64,000 nucleotides of DNA, taken from positions 1-64,000 of the forward strand of contig JALHRB010000015.1 of assembly GCA_022841665.1 (NCBI GenBank). Reading direction: 5' to 3'. Shown here piece after piece: positions 15,725 to 23,298 of the stretch. Below the pieces are notes generated by a model. The model did not search any database. It had not been told where the DNA came from and saw only the letters and a program-made list of their open reading frames with translations. The stretch is from Pseudolabrys sp. Its GTDB lineage: Bacteria > Pseudomonadota > Alphaproteobacteria > Rhizobiales > Xanthobacteraceae. Position 1 is the first letter of the stretch; the number at the start of each line of letters is the position of its first letter. Position numbers and translations under genes: made by a program.

Positions 15725-17089
15725 ATGCACGGCGAAAAGACGACGCAGCAAATCCGCCTCGCCGAACTGCTCGGCGCGCTCAGCTATGCACTCGATTTGG
15801 TCGAGGGGCAGCCCGCCGGCCATTGCGTGCGCTGCTGCTGGATCGGCATTCACATCGGCCGCGAGATCGGACTCACCGAGCCCGAGATCCGCGAACTCTA
15901 CTACACGCTGCTGATGAAGGACCTTGGCTGCAGCAGCAATGCGGCGCGCATCTGCCAGCTCTATCTGACCGACGACATCAGCTTCAAACGCGACGCCAAG
16001 GAGATCGACGGCAGCCTGCCACAGGCGCTGCGTTTCGTGCTGGCGCATACCGGGCTTAAGGCCGGCCTGGCCGACCGCATGCGCGCGCTGGTGACCGCCT
16101 TCCAGACCGCCGGCAGCGCACCGCGCGAACTGGTGGAAACGCGCTGCCAGCGCGGCGCCGAGATCGCGCGCACCATGCGCTTTTCCGAAGCGGTCGCGCA
16201 GGGCATCCAGAACCTCGACGAGCACTGGGACGGCGGCGGCTTGCCGACCGGCGCGCGCGGCGAGACCATCCCGGTCTATTCGCGCATCGCGCTGCTGGCG
16301 CAGGTGGTCGACGTGTTCCAGACCGGCACCGGCATCGAGGCCGCGCGCCGCGAAGTCCACCAGCGCGCCGGCGGCTGGTTCGACCCGCGCCTGGTCGAGG
16401 CCTTCGAGCGGGCCGCAGCCGATGACCGTTTCTGGCACATGCTGCGATCGCCGGACCTGCAGCAGGCGTTGCTTGCGCTGGAGCCGGGACAGGACGTGCG
16501 GCCGGTGGACGAGGACCATCTCGACGACATCGCCGCCGCCTTCGCCAAGGTGATCGACTCCAAGAGCCCCTACACCAGCGGCCACAGCGAGCGCGTGACG
16601 CTGTACGCCGACCTGATCGCCGAGCAGCTCGGCTTCACCGCCGAGCGGCGGCGCTGGCTCAAGCGCGCGGCGCTGCTGCACGACATCGGCAAGCTCGGCG
16701 TGAGCAATTCGGTGCTCGACAAGCCGGGCAAGCTCGACGCGGAGGAATGGGCCGCGATGAAGCTGCACGCGGTCTATTCGGAGCAGATTCTCTCGCGCAT
16801 CGCCGCTTTCAGCGACATGGCGGCCATCGCCGCAGCGCATCACGAACGGCTCGACGGCAAAGGCTATCCACGCGGCCTCAAGGGCGATGCAATCGTGCTG
16901 GAAACGCGCGTCATCACCACGGCGGACATCTTCGACGCCCTGACCGCGGAGCGGCCCTACCGCGCAGCCATGCCGATACCGAAAGCATTGGCGATCATGG
17001 GGCAGGACGTCGGCACCGCGATCGATGCGGACTGTTTCGCCGCGCTCAACCGTGCGCTCAAGGCGCTAGACGCCGCGCGCGCCGCGTAA
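15725..17089 (+). CDS. tandem HD-GYP protein (first copy degenerate)
   Basis: 454 residues. The C-terminal half is a full HD-GYP phosphodiesterase domain: S-G-H-S-E-R-V-T-L-Y-A, A-L-L-H-D-I-G-K-L-G, H-H-E-R-L-D-G-K-G-Y-P and T-A-D-I-F-D-A-L-T-A-E-R-P-Y-R, so it should hydrolyse cyclic di-GMP. The N-terminal half looks like an older copy whose catalytic residues are lost (L-L-M-K-D-L-G-C instead of LLHDIGK; D-E-H-W-D-G-G-G-L-P instead of HHExxDGxGYP). No signal peptide or sensor domain. Start at 15725 (MHGEK); MVFW at 15671 is the alternative. Confidence 0.9.
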   Translation: MHGEKTTQQIRLAELLGALSYALDLVEGQPAGHCVRCCWIGIHIGREIGLTEPEIRELYYTLLMKDLGCSSNAARICQLYLTDDISFKRDAKEIDGSLPQALRFVLAHTGLKAGLADRMRALVTAFQTAGSAPRELVETRCQRGAEIARTMRFSEAVAQGIQNLDEHWDGGGLPTGARGETIPVYSRIALLAQVVDVFQTGTGIEAARREVHQRAGGWFDPRLVEAFERAAADDRFWHMLRSPDLQQALLALEPGQDVRPVDEDHLDDIAAAFAKVIDSKSPYTSGHSERVTLYADLIAEQLGFTAERRRWLKRAALLHDIGKLGVSNSVLDKPGKLDAEEWAAMKLHAVYSEQILSRIAAFSDMAAIAAAHHERLDGKGYPRGLKGDAIVLETRVITTADIFDALTAERPYRAAMPIPKALAIMGQDVGTAIDADCFAALNRALKALDAARAA

Positions 17090-17117
17090 CGGCGGCGCTA
17101 GGGCACAATCCCGTGCG

Positions 17118-17696
17118 CTAGTGTGGCGTCTTGTGCGTGTAAGCCGCGATGCTCAGCTTCTCGACATAGGCGATGCCGATGGCCGACACGACGAACAGGC
17201 CGTGAATGATCGCCTGCCACATCACGCCGGTTTCGGTGTAGGGCGCGGTCGGCGTGCCGAGCGAACCGGCATAGATGAACGTGCGCAGCAGGTGGATCGA
17301 CGAAATGCCGATGATGGCCATCGCCAGCTTGATCTTCAGCACGCTGGCGTTGACGTGGGAGAGCCATTCCGGCTGGTCGGGGTGTTTCTCCAGCTCCAGC
17401 CGCGACACGAAGGTTTCGTAGCCGCCGACGATGACCATGATCAGCAAATTGGAGATCATCACCACGTCGATCAGGCCGAGCACCACCAGCATGATCTCCT
17501 GCTCGGAGAACTTCATGGCGCCGAGCACGAGATGCCAGAGCTCCTTCAGGAACAGCACAACATAGACGCACTGGGCGACGATCAGCCCGAGATAGAGCGG
17601 AAGCTGGAGCCAGCGCGAGCCGAAGATGAGCTGCGGCAGCGGCCGCAGGCCGGGATAACCGGGCGGGACGGGGGGGATATCGGCAGACATGGACAT
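17118..17696 (-). CDS. YqhA/UPF0114 family membrane protein
   Basis: 192 residues with four hydrophobic segments. Characteristic stretches are [48 protein letters not shown] and [18 protein letters not shown], which fit the UPF0114/TIGR00645 family of integral inner-membrane proteins of unknown role. The start at 17696 has AGGTGA upstream; an ATG two codons later is the alternative. Confidence 0.9.
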   Translation of the reverse strand: MSMSADIPPVPPGYPGLRPLPQLIFGSRWLQLPLYLGLIVAQCVYVVLFLKELWHLVLGAMKFSEQEIMLVVLGLIDVVMISNLLIMVIVGGYETFVSRLELEKHPDQPEWLSHVNASVLKIKLAMAIIGISSIHLLRTFIYAGSLGTPTAPYTETGVMWQAIIHGLFVVSAIGIAYVEKLSIAAYTHKTPH

Positions 17697-17817
17697 GGGG
17701 TCACCTGAGGGGCGCAGCACGGCGGGGCGCCGGCGCGCAGCCACGGGGACTTATATGCGATTCGAGGGGGTGTAGGGATGGCGGCCTAGGCGCGCCACCG
17801 GGTCGCAGATCGGCGCC

Positions 17818-20184
17818 TCAATTACTTAAAGGACGCGCGGTAGCTCGTCTAACCAAGGCTCCCAGCCTGGCACGATCGAGTGACGTCAAGCCGATGCCGC
17901 CGGGACAGTCCTCCCTGTCGGCGGCCGTCAATCGACCCGCGATTTTTTCAAGCTCTGGTCCGGCTTCAGCAAGCCTGCGATTGACAATCAAACGGCGGGC
18001 CACGAAAGGAGCTCCGTTCGCGTTGCACGCCAGTGCGGCGATCAATTGCGCAAGCCTATATTGAGCGCTTGCGGCAGCCGCTTGCGCGGCAGACGGTGTC
18101 TCGGATGCGGGTTCGGACGTAGGGACTGGTTCAGTCGCAGCCACGGGCTGCGGTATTTGCTTCGCTACATCACCAACATGTGCGGCCGGCGGCGCGAGTT
18201 CGGCAAGTTTTTCCTTCAATTGGTCGCGCGCCGATTCTTCGGAAAGTTCCTTCAAGATGCCGTCGCGCCAGCTTTCAAATTCACCGGCTCTGTAAGGCGC
18301 GCCGTCCAGTTTCGCACCGACCGGCGAGGTCTTTGCGTCGCTTTCGGGCAATCTCGCGCGCCAGAGCCCCGCTTCCTTGAATATCGCCAGATCAATGGTC
18401 GCTTCGCTCAAGTCTGCGCCCTGCAATCGCGCATTGCGAAACAAGGCGCCCTCAAGGCTCGCCTCACCAAACGAGGCGCCGATCAATCGCGCGTTTGTCA
18501 GCGTTGCCATCTGCATCGTTGCGCTGTTGAACTCCGCCCCATAGCCGAACGTACTAGCAAGGTTCGCCGCAACAAGATGTGCGGATGAAAACTTCGCGTT
18601 GACCATTCTGGCAAGCCCGAACGATGCACCGCGGAGATATGCGCTCTTGAAAGTCACATTGTTCAAGCGCGCGCCTGTAAAGTTGGCGCCGTCAGCCTTT
18701 ACCTCGTCGAGCAGCGCACCAGACAAGTCGCCCCGCCTGAAAGAAGCCTCAACGAGCTGCGCCCCGCGCAGATCGGCATATTTTAGGTTGGCATTGTCGA
18801 GCCTCGCGCGGTTCAGTTGCGCACAGCCCAGGCTGTCCGGCGCTTCTTCATCCTCCTCATCGATGGCGTCGGGTTGATTCTTCGCCTTCTTAGGCGCGCC
18901 GCGATCGGCGCAGCCGAAACGGCTCCGGTCGAGCAACGCGCCCTGAAAATTGACGCCATCGAGGTTGGCCCCGGTGAAGTCGCTGCGCCGCAGATCGGTA
19001 CGGGACAAGATGGCCTGTGCTAGATTGCGCCCCCTGAACGAGTGTTCGATCTTGAATTCACCCGGCTTCAGATTCTTCTCGGCCACATCGAGAGCCTTGA
19101 CAGTATCGTCACCGGAAATCCGCTTGTCGGGCAGAACGATCGTATTGGAAAAGAACCCACGCGGCACGCCGATCACGTAATCGACACGCGGCTCCAGGAA
19201 CATTTCCGTTATCGAGAAGGATTCAACCGGCTTGCGGATGCGCATGCCCCGCACTATTTCCGGCTCAACGCGCCAAGATAGAATCCATTTTGTCACGGCG
19301 GATTCCGGCCCGCGCCATTGAGCGACCGTGGCCGGCAGTCGCGTCAGACCGTTCGAATATAGCGGCTCGCTCGGATAGACGACGATCAGCCAGGACACGA
19401 CCAAAAGCAAAACGCCGGGCACGGCGCGCGCGCCGAGGCCGACGCAGGAACGTGCAAGCCGCTCGCGCCGGGGGTCCCTGACGTACAGGTCAAACGACCA
19501 GAGGCCGTGGCCGCGACGATACGCGGGCCACAACACCCACAGCATCACGAGATCCAATGACAAAGCGGCGCGATGGAACGTGGTGAGCCATTCATGATGA
19601 TACGGCAGGAACTGCAACTGAATGAGAAGCAGAAGGCCAAGGGGCAGCCAGATGACCGTAAGCCACGCCGTCAAACGGATGAACCAACTGTTGCAGCCGT
19701 TGCGCTCGGGTTCCGGACCGGCGATCAATTGGACGAACACCGAATTGTCGAGGCGCATCCGCAGGCTGTTACTGCTTTCGGCCGGCAGCGGTGCGACCGC
19801 TCCCTCGAAAGCCGAGGCCGTGCGCGTCAGCAAGATCAACTGTGTCAAAAAGTAGAAATGGAAGATCAGAAAGAATGCCGGCGCAATCAAATAGAAGTTC
19901 GTCAGCGGCAGATCGATGTTGAACAGCGGCAGCTTGACCGCGCCGGAGAGAAACAACTTGATGTGCGTCGTTTCAAGAACGGTGACGGTAAGATAGGCGC
20001 CGAAGGAGATGAAGCTGATCCAAAGTGCTTGAATGCGTTGCGCTACGGAATTTACCGTCGCCAAAAAGGATTCAGCTGCCTTGATCTGCGTCTGAATATC
20101 GGGCGGCTCGGCCGTGGCAGCGGTCGCCGCTTCGGGCGCTGCAGCCGATTGAGGCGCGCTGGAGTCCGGCCGCTTTCTGCGCAT
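17818..20184 (-). CDS. large membrane protein with pentapeptide repeats
   Basis: 788 residues. An N-terminal cytoplasmic segment (about 1-50) is followed by about five membrane helices to residue 280 (e.g. LIAPAFFLIFHFYFLTQLILL, LPLGLLLLIQLQFL, GVLLLVVSWLIVVYP). From about 400 to 625 there are many A-[D/N]-L-x-x pentapeptides (S-R-T-D-L-R-R-S-D-F-T-G-A-N-L-D-G-V-N-F and on), interrupted by an acidic insert D-A-I-D-E-E-D-E-E-A-P. The repeat forms a right-handed beta helix, usually a protein-binding or DNA-mimic scaffold. The C-terminal 140 residues are Ala/Glu-rich and probably helical. GC is somewhat below neighbours. Function unknown. Confidence 0.85.
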   Translation of the reverse strand: MRRKRPDSSAPQSAAAPEAATAATAEPPDIQTQIKAAESFLATVNSVAQRIQALWISFISFGAYLTVTVLETTHIKLFLSGAVKLPLFNIDLPLTNFYLIAPAFFLIFHFYFLTQLILLTRTASAFEGAVAPLPAESSNSLRMRLDNSVFVQLIAGPEPERNGCNSWFIRLTAWLTVIWLPLGLLLLIQLQFLPYHHEWLTTFHRAALSLDLVMLWVLWPAYRRGHGLWSFDLYVRDPRRERLARSCVGLGARAVPGVLLLVVSWLIVVYPSEPLYSNGLTRLPATVAQWRGPESAVTKWILSWRVEPEIVRGMRIRKPVESFSITEMFLEPRVDYVIGVPRGFFSNTIVLPDKRISGDDTVKALDVAEKNLKPGEFKIEHSFRGRNLAQAILSRTDLRRSDFTGANLDGVNFQGALLDRSRFGCADRGAPKKAKNQPDAIDEEDEEAPDSLGCAQLNRARLDNANLKYADLRGAQLVEASFRRGDLSGALLDEVKADGANFTGARLNNVTFKSAYLRGASFGLARMVNAKFSSAHLVAANLASTFGYGAEFNSATMQMATLTNARLIGASFGEASLEGALFRNARLQGADLSEATIDLAIFKEAGLWRARLPESDAKTSPVGAKLDGAPYRAGEFESWRDGILKELSEESARDQLKEKLAELAPPAAHVGDVAKQIPQPVAATEPVPTSEPASETPSAAQAAAASAQYRLAQLIAALACNANGAPFVARRLIVNRRLAEAGPELEKIAGRLTAADREDCPGGIGLTSLDRARLGALVRRATARPLSN

Positions 20185-20267
20185 GGCTCACCCCCAGCGA
20201 GGAATAAGCCACAAACAACCTATACGCGCAATATGCGTCGGCGATACAGCCCCTCACAGCGCCCGGC

Positions 20268-20319
20268 CCGTCATCCTTCGAGGCTCGCCGTCAGCACGGC
20301 TCGCACCTCAGGATGACGG
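20268..20319. repeat. palindromic extragenic repeat
   Basis: CCGTCATCCT (20268-20277) and AGGATGACGG (20310-20319) are perfect inverted arms enclosing AGGCTCGCC...GGCTCGCACCT. It lies between divergent genes. The same GTCATCC/GGATGAC arms are common in Bradyrhizobium-group repeats. Confidence 0.75.
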
Positions 20320-20381
20320 CCTGGACAAAACTAGGTATTTCACCGTAACCGCGCCATGCTCCCCCCCGACACAGAAGTGTC

Positions 20382-21917
20382 ATGCCCGCGCGCTATGCGA
20401 TTGAGGTTTCCGAGACAAATCGCATGCGTAACGACGATGGCCAAGGTGACGCACGCGCCGTGCTCGCCGACGTCGTGGCCTTGCGCCACGCCATCGCCGC
20501 GCAGGGCCGGGCGAGCTTCCGCGCCTGGCGGCCGCGCATCGAGCGGCCCTGCTTCCGGCTCGGCGCCTTCAACCTCGCGCATTATCTCGCCTTTCGCCGC
20601 CAGGACCTGCGGACGCTGCAGCGCCGGCTGATGGCGCTCGGCCTGTCGTCGCTCGGCCGGGCGGAGGGCCGCGTGCTGGCCTCGCTCGACGCGCTCATCC
20701 TCGCGCTGTCGGCGCTGGCGGGTGCCGCGAGGCCGGCGGGCATCCACCGGCCGGTACAGCGGCAGTTCTTCCGCGGCGAGCGGCTGCTCGCGCGCAACTG
20801 CGCCGAGGTGTTCGGCGCGCGCCCGCCCGGGCACGCCGGGCGCATCCTGGTCACGCTCGGCACCGACGCGGCGCTCGACCCGCAGGTCATCGCCGCGCTG
20901 GCGGCCCACGGCGCCGACGCCTTCCGCATCAATTGCGCGCATGACGGCGCCGACGCCTGGGGCCGCATGATCGCGCATGTGCGCACGGCGGAAAAGGAGA
21001 CCGGCCGGCGCATCCCGGTGCTGATGGACATCGGCGGGCCCAAGGTGCGCACCGACCGCGTGAGCACGCCGCCGGGGCAGGACCGGCTCCATATCGGCGA
21101 CGAGCTTCTTTTGGCCAACGGCGACGCCGGGGGCGACGGCCTGCCCGCCTTCCGCACCGCCTGCACGCTGCCGCAGGTGTTCGCGCGCGTGAAGGTCGGC
21201 GATTCCGTTTCGCTCGACGACGGCAAATTGCGCGGCCGCATCGTGCGGCAGGTGCCGGGCGGCCTGGTCGCGCGCATGGAGGAAGGGCGCGACAAGGGCG
21301 TGCGGCTGAAGGCCGAGAAGGGCCTGAATTTCCCGGGCGTCGATCTCGGCATCGATCCGCTCACCGCGCGCGATCGCGCCGACCTCGACTTCATCGCGAA
21401 GAATGCCGACATGGTCGGCTACTCCTTCGTGGAAACGGCGGCGCATGTCGCCGCGCTGCAGGAAGAGCTGGCGGCGCGGCGCGCCGACTGGCGCAAGCTC
21501 GTGCTGGTGGCGAAGATCGAGACGCCGCGCGCGGTGCGCAACCTGCCGGCCATCATGGTGCAGGCCGCCGGCCGCCAGCCGCTGGCGATCATGATCGCGC
21601 GCGGCGACCTCGCCATCGAGCTCGGCTTCGAGCGGCTGGCCGAAATGCAGGAAGAGATCCTGTGGCTGTGCGAGGCCGCGCACGTGCCGGCGATCTGGGC
21701 GACGCAGGTGCTGGAAGGGCTGGTGACCAAAGGCCTGCCCTCGCGCGGCGAGATGACCGACGCCGCCATGGCCGCACGCGCCGACTGCATCATGCTCAAC
21801 AAGGGCCCGAACGCCGCCGCCGCGGTGTCGGCGCTCACCCGCCTGCTGGCGCGCATGGGCGAGCACCAGCAGAAGAAGACGCCGACCTTAAGGGCGTTAA
21901 GGTCGTGGGCGGACTGA
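20382..21917 (+). CDS. atypical pyruvate kinase-like protein lacking the C-terminal regulatory domain
   Basis: 511 residues. An N-terminal extension of about 150 residues without a recognised domain precedes a pyruvate-kinase barrel: I-L-V-T-L-G-T-D-A, F-R-I-N-C-A-H-D, D-I-G-G-P-K-V-R-T, V-A-K-I-E-T-P-R-A-V, I-A-R-G-D-L-A-I-E-L-G and the active-site A-T-Q-V-L-E-G-L ... S-R-G-E-M-T-D-A-A-M. These match motifs that bind phosphoenolpyruvate, K+/Mg2+ and ADP in true Pyk, with changes (DLKGPEIR to DIGGPKVR; NFSHG to NCAHD). It ends right after the barrel, so the allosteric domain is missing. It may be a divergent kinase with another acceptor. Start uncertain (20382 or 20424). Confidence 0.8.
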   Translation: MPARYAIEVSETNRMRNDDGQGDARAVLADVVALRHAIAAQGRASFRAWRPRIERPCFRLGAFNLAHYLAFRRQDLRTLQRRLMALGLSSLGRAEGRVLASLDALILALSALAGAARPAGIHRPVQRQFFRGERLLARNCAEVFGARPPGHAGRILVTLGTDAALDPQVIAALAAHGADAFRINCAHDGADAWGRMIAHVRTAEKETGRRIPVLMDIGGPKVRTDRVSTPPGQDRLHIGDELLLANGDAGGDGLPAFRTACTLPQVFARVKVGDSVSLDDGKLRGRIVRQVPGGLVARMEEGRDKGVRLKAEKGLNFPGVDLGIDPLTARDRADLDFIAKNADMVGYSFVETAAHVAALQEELAARRADWRKLVLVAKIETPRAVRNLPAIMVQAAGRQPLAIMIARGDLAIELGFERLAEMQEEILWLCEAAHVPAIWATQVLEGLVTKGLPSRGEMTDAAMAARADCIMLNKGPNAAAAVSALTRLLARMGEHQQKKTPTLRALRSWAD

Positions 21918-21927
21918 GCGGCGCGGC

Positions 21928-21956
21928 GTCATGCCCGGCACAAGGCCGGACATGAC
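21928..21956. repeat. palindromic repeat / probable bidirectional terminator
   Basis: GTCATGCCCGGC and GCCGGACATGAC are near-perfect inverted arms between the convergent pyruvate-kinase-like and TctC genes. It is the short form of the GTCATGCCCGG extragenic repeat seen also at about 775-804. Confidence 0.65.
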
Positions 21957-21975
21957 GGAAAAAGCCGCAGCCACT

Positions 21976-22944
21976 CTAACCCGACGCCTTGATGTTGTTC
22001 TCGCGCACGACCTGGCCCCAGAACTTCACCTCCTTGTCGAAGAAGGCGCCCATCTCCTTGGGACCGCCGAGCACGAGCGTCATCTGTTGCGAGTCGCGCA
22101 GTTTCGCGGCGGCTGCGGGATCGGCCAGGCTCTGCCGGATCGCCTTCTCCACGGACGCGATCACGTCGGGCGGCGTGCCCTTCGGCGCGAACACGCCCCA
22201 CCAGGCCAGCGTCTCGAAATCCGGGAAGCCCTGCTCGATCGCGGTCGGCGTGTCCTTGAGGGACGGCAGCCGCGCACGGCCGGTCTGCATGATGGCGCGG
22301 ATGCGGCCACCGCCGAGCTGCGGCGTGATAAGCGCGGCCGAGCCCGCAATCAGATCGACGTGCCCGCCGAGCACATCGTTCATGGCGGGACCGCCGCCGC
22401 GGTAGGGAACGTGCGTGATCTCGACGCCGGCCTTCTTGGCCAGCACCGTCATCGCCAGATGGCCGAGCGTGCCGATGCCGACCGAGGCGTAGCGCACCGA
22501 GCCGGGCTTCTCCTTGCACGCCTTCACCACGTCGGCGAAATTCTTGTAGGGCTTCTCGGCATTGGCGGCGATCACATAGGGCGCGGTGCCGACCAGGAAA
22601 ACCGGCATCAGGTCATTCGCCACATCGAGCGGCGGCTTATCGAGGATCGCCGGGATGACCGCGTGCGAGTCGAAGGTCACCAGGAACTGCGACCCGTCCG
22701 GCGGGCTCTTGGCGACCTGCGCCGCGCCGATCGAGCCGGCGGCGCCCGACTTGTTCTCGACCACGACGTTGCGGCCGAGCGCGGTCTGCAGCCCCGGCTG
22801 CAGCATGCGCGCCAGCGCGTCGGTGGAGCCGCCCGGCGGAAACGGCACGACCAGCGTCGTCGACGACGGGCTGGCCAGCAAAGGCGGCGCAAAGGCCAGC
22901 GCGGCCGATCCGGCCAGCAGCGTGCGGCGTGTGAGCTTCTCCAT
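21976..22944 (-). CDS. tripartite tricarboxylate transporter (Bug/TctC) solute-binding protein
   Basis: 322 residues. A signal peptide M-E-K-L-T-R-R-T-L-L-A-G-S-A-A-L-A-F-A (with an R-R pair) is followed by V-V-P-F-P-P-G-G-S-T-D-A-L-A-R, G-A-A-G-S-I-G-A-A-Q-V-A-K-S-P-P-D-G and P-Y-R-G-G-G-P-A-M-N-D-V-L-G-G-H-V-D, all Bug-family hallmarks. It should bind a carboxylate in the periplasm. The start at 22944 has GGAGGGAT upstream. No TctA/TctB nearby. Confidence 0.93.
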   Translation of the reverse strand: MEKLTRRTLLAGSAALAFAPPLLASPSSTTLVVPFPPGGSTDALARMLQPGLQTALGRNVVVENKSGAAGSIGAAQVAKSPPDGSQFLVTFDSHAVIPAILDKPPLDVANDLMPVFLVGTAPYVIAANAEKPYKNFADVVKACKEKPGSVRYASVGIGTLGHLAMTVLAKKAGVEITHVPYRGGGPAMNDVLGGHVDLIAGSAALITPQLGGGRIRAIMQTGRARLPSLKDTPTAIEQGFPDFETLAWWGVFAPKGTPPDVIASVEKAIRQSLADPAAAAKLRDSQQMTLVLGGPKEMGAFFDKEVKFWGQVVRENNIKASG

Positions 22945-23298
22945 GATCCCTCCAATTCCGGTTCTGTTTTTTCGTTGCGACGCGCCCGGCGGAATGAGCA
23001 TCGTCGCCCGGAAGGCTAGCAGCTGGCCGCCCCGGGGAGAATACCGAATCGTGAGGATGGGTCCGGCGATATGAAAAGGGGGCAGCCCGGCCGGTCCGCC
23101 CCTGTCGCAGTGCAAAAGAACGGCCTCCGAACAGCATCGAGCCGACGGGCAATCGTCCTAATGAAGGAGAGCCTAAAGCGATACGACTTGCATGATCCGC
23201 TCTGCTTCCACCGGCACATTGTTGACGGATGCAGAACGCGACGGAGTTGGTGTAGTGTCGCCAAAGACAATTGTTGAAACCGCGGAAACTACCGTCAA
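22945..23298. other. intergenic region without recognised gene
   Basis: These 354 bases lie between two genes pointing apart. I see no credible ORF, tRNA or strong hairpin. A TTGACG at 23222 could be a -35 box, but no -10 box stands at the right distance. Confidence 0.4.

Noticed and set aside
23222-23256. Promoter TTGACG before the TPR gene
   Set aside because: No -10 box at 16-18 bases; nearest TGTAGT is too far.
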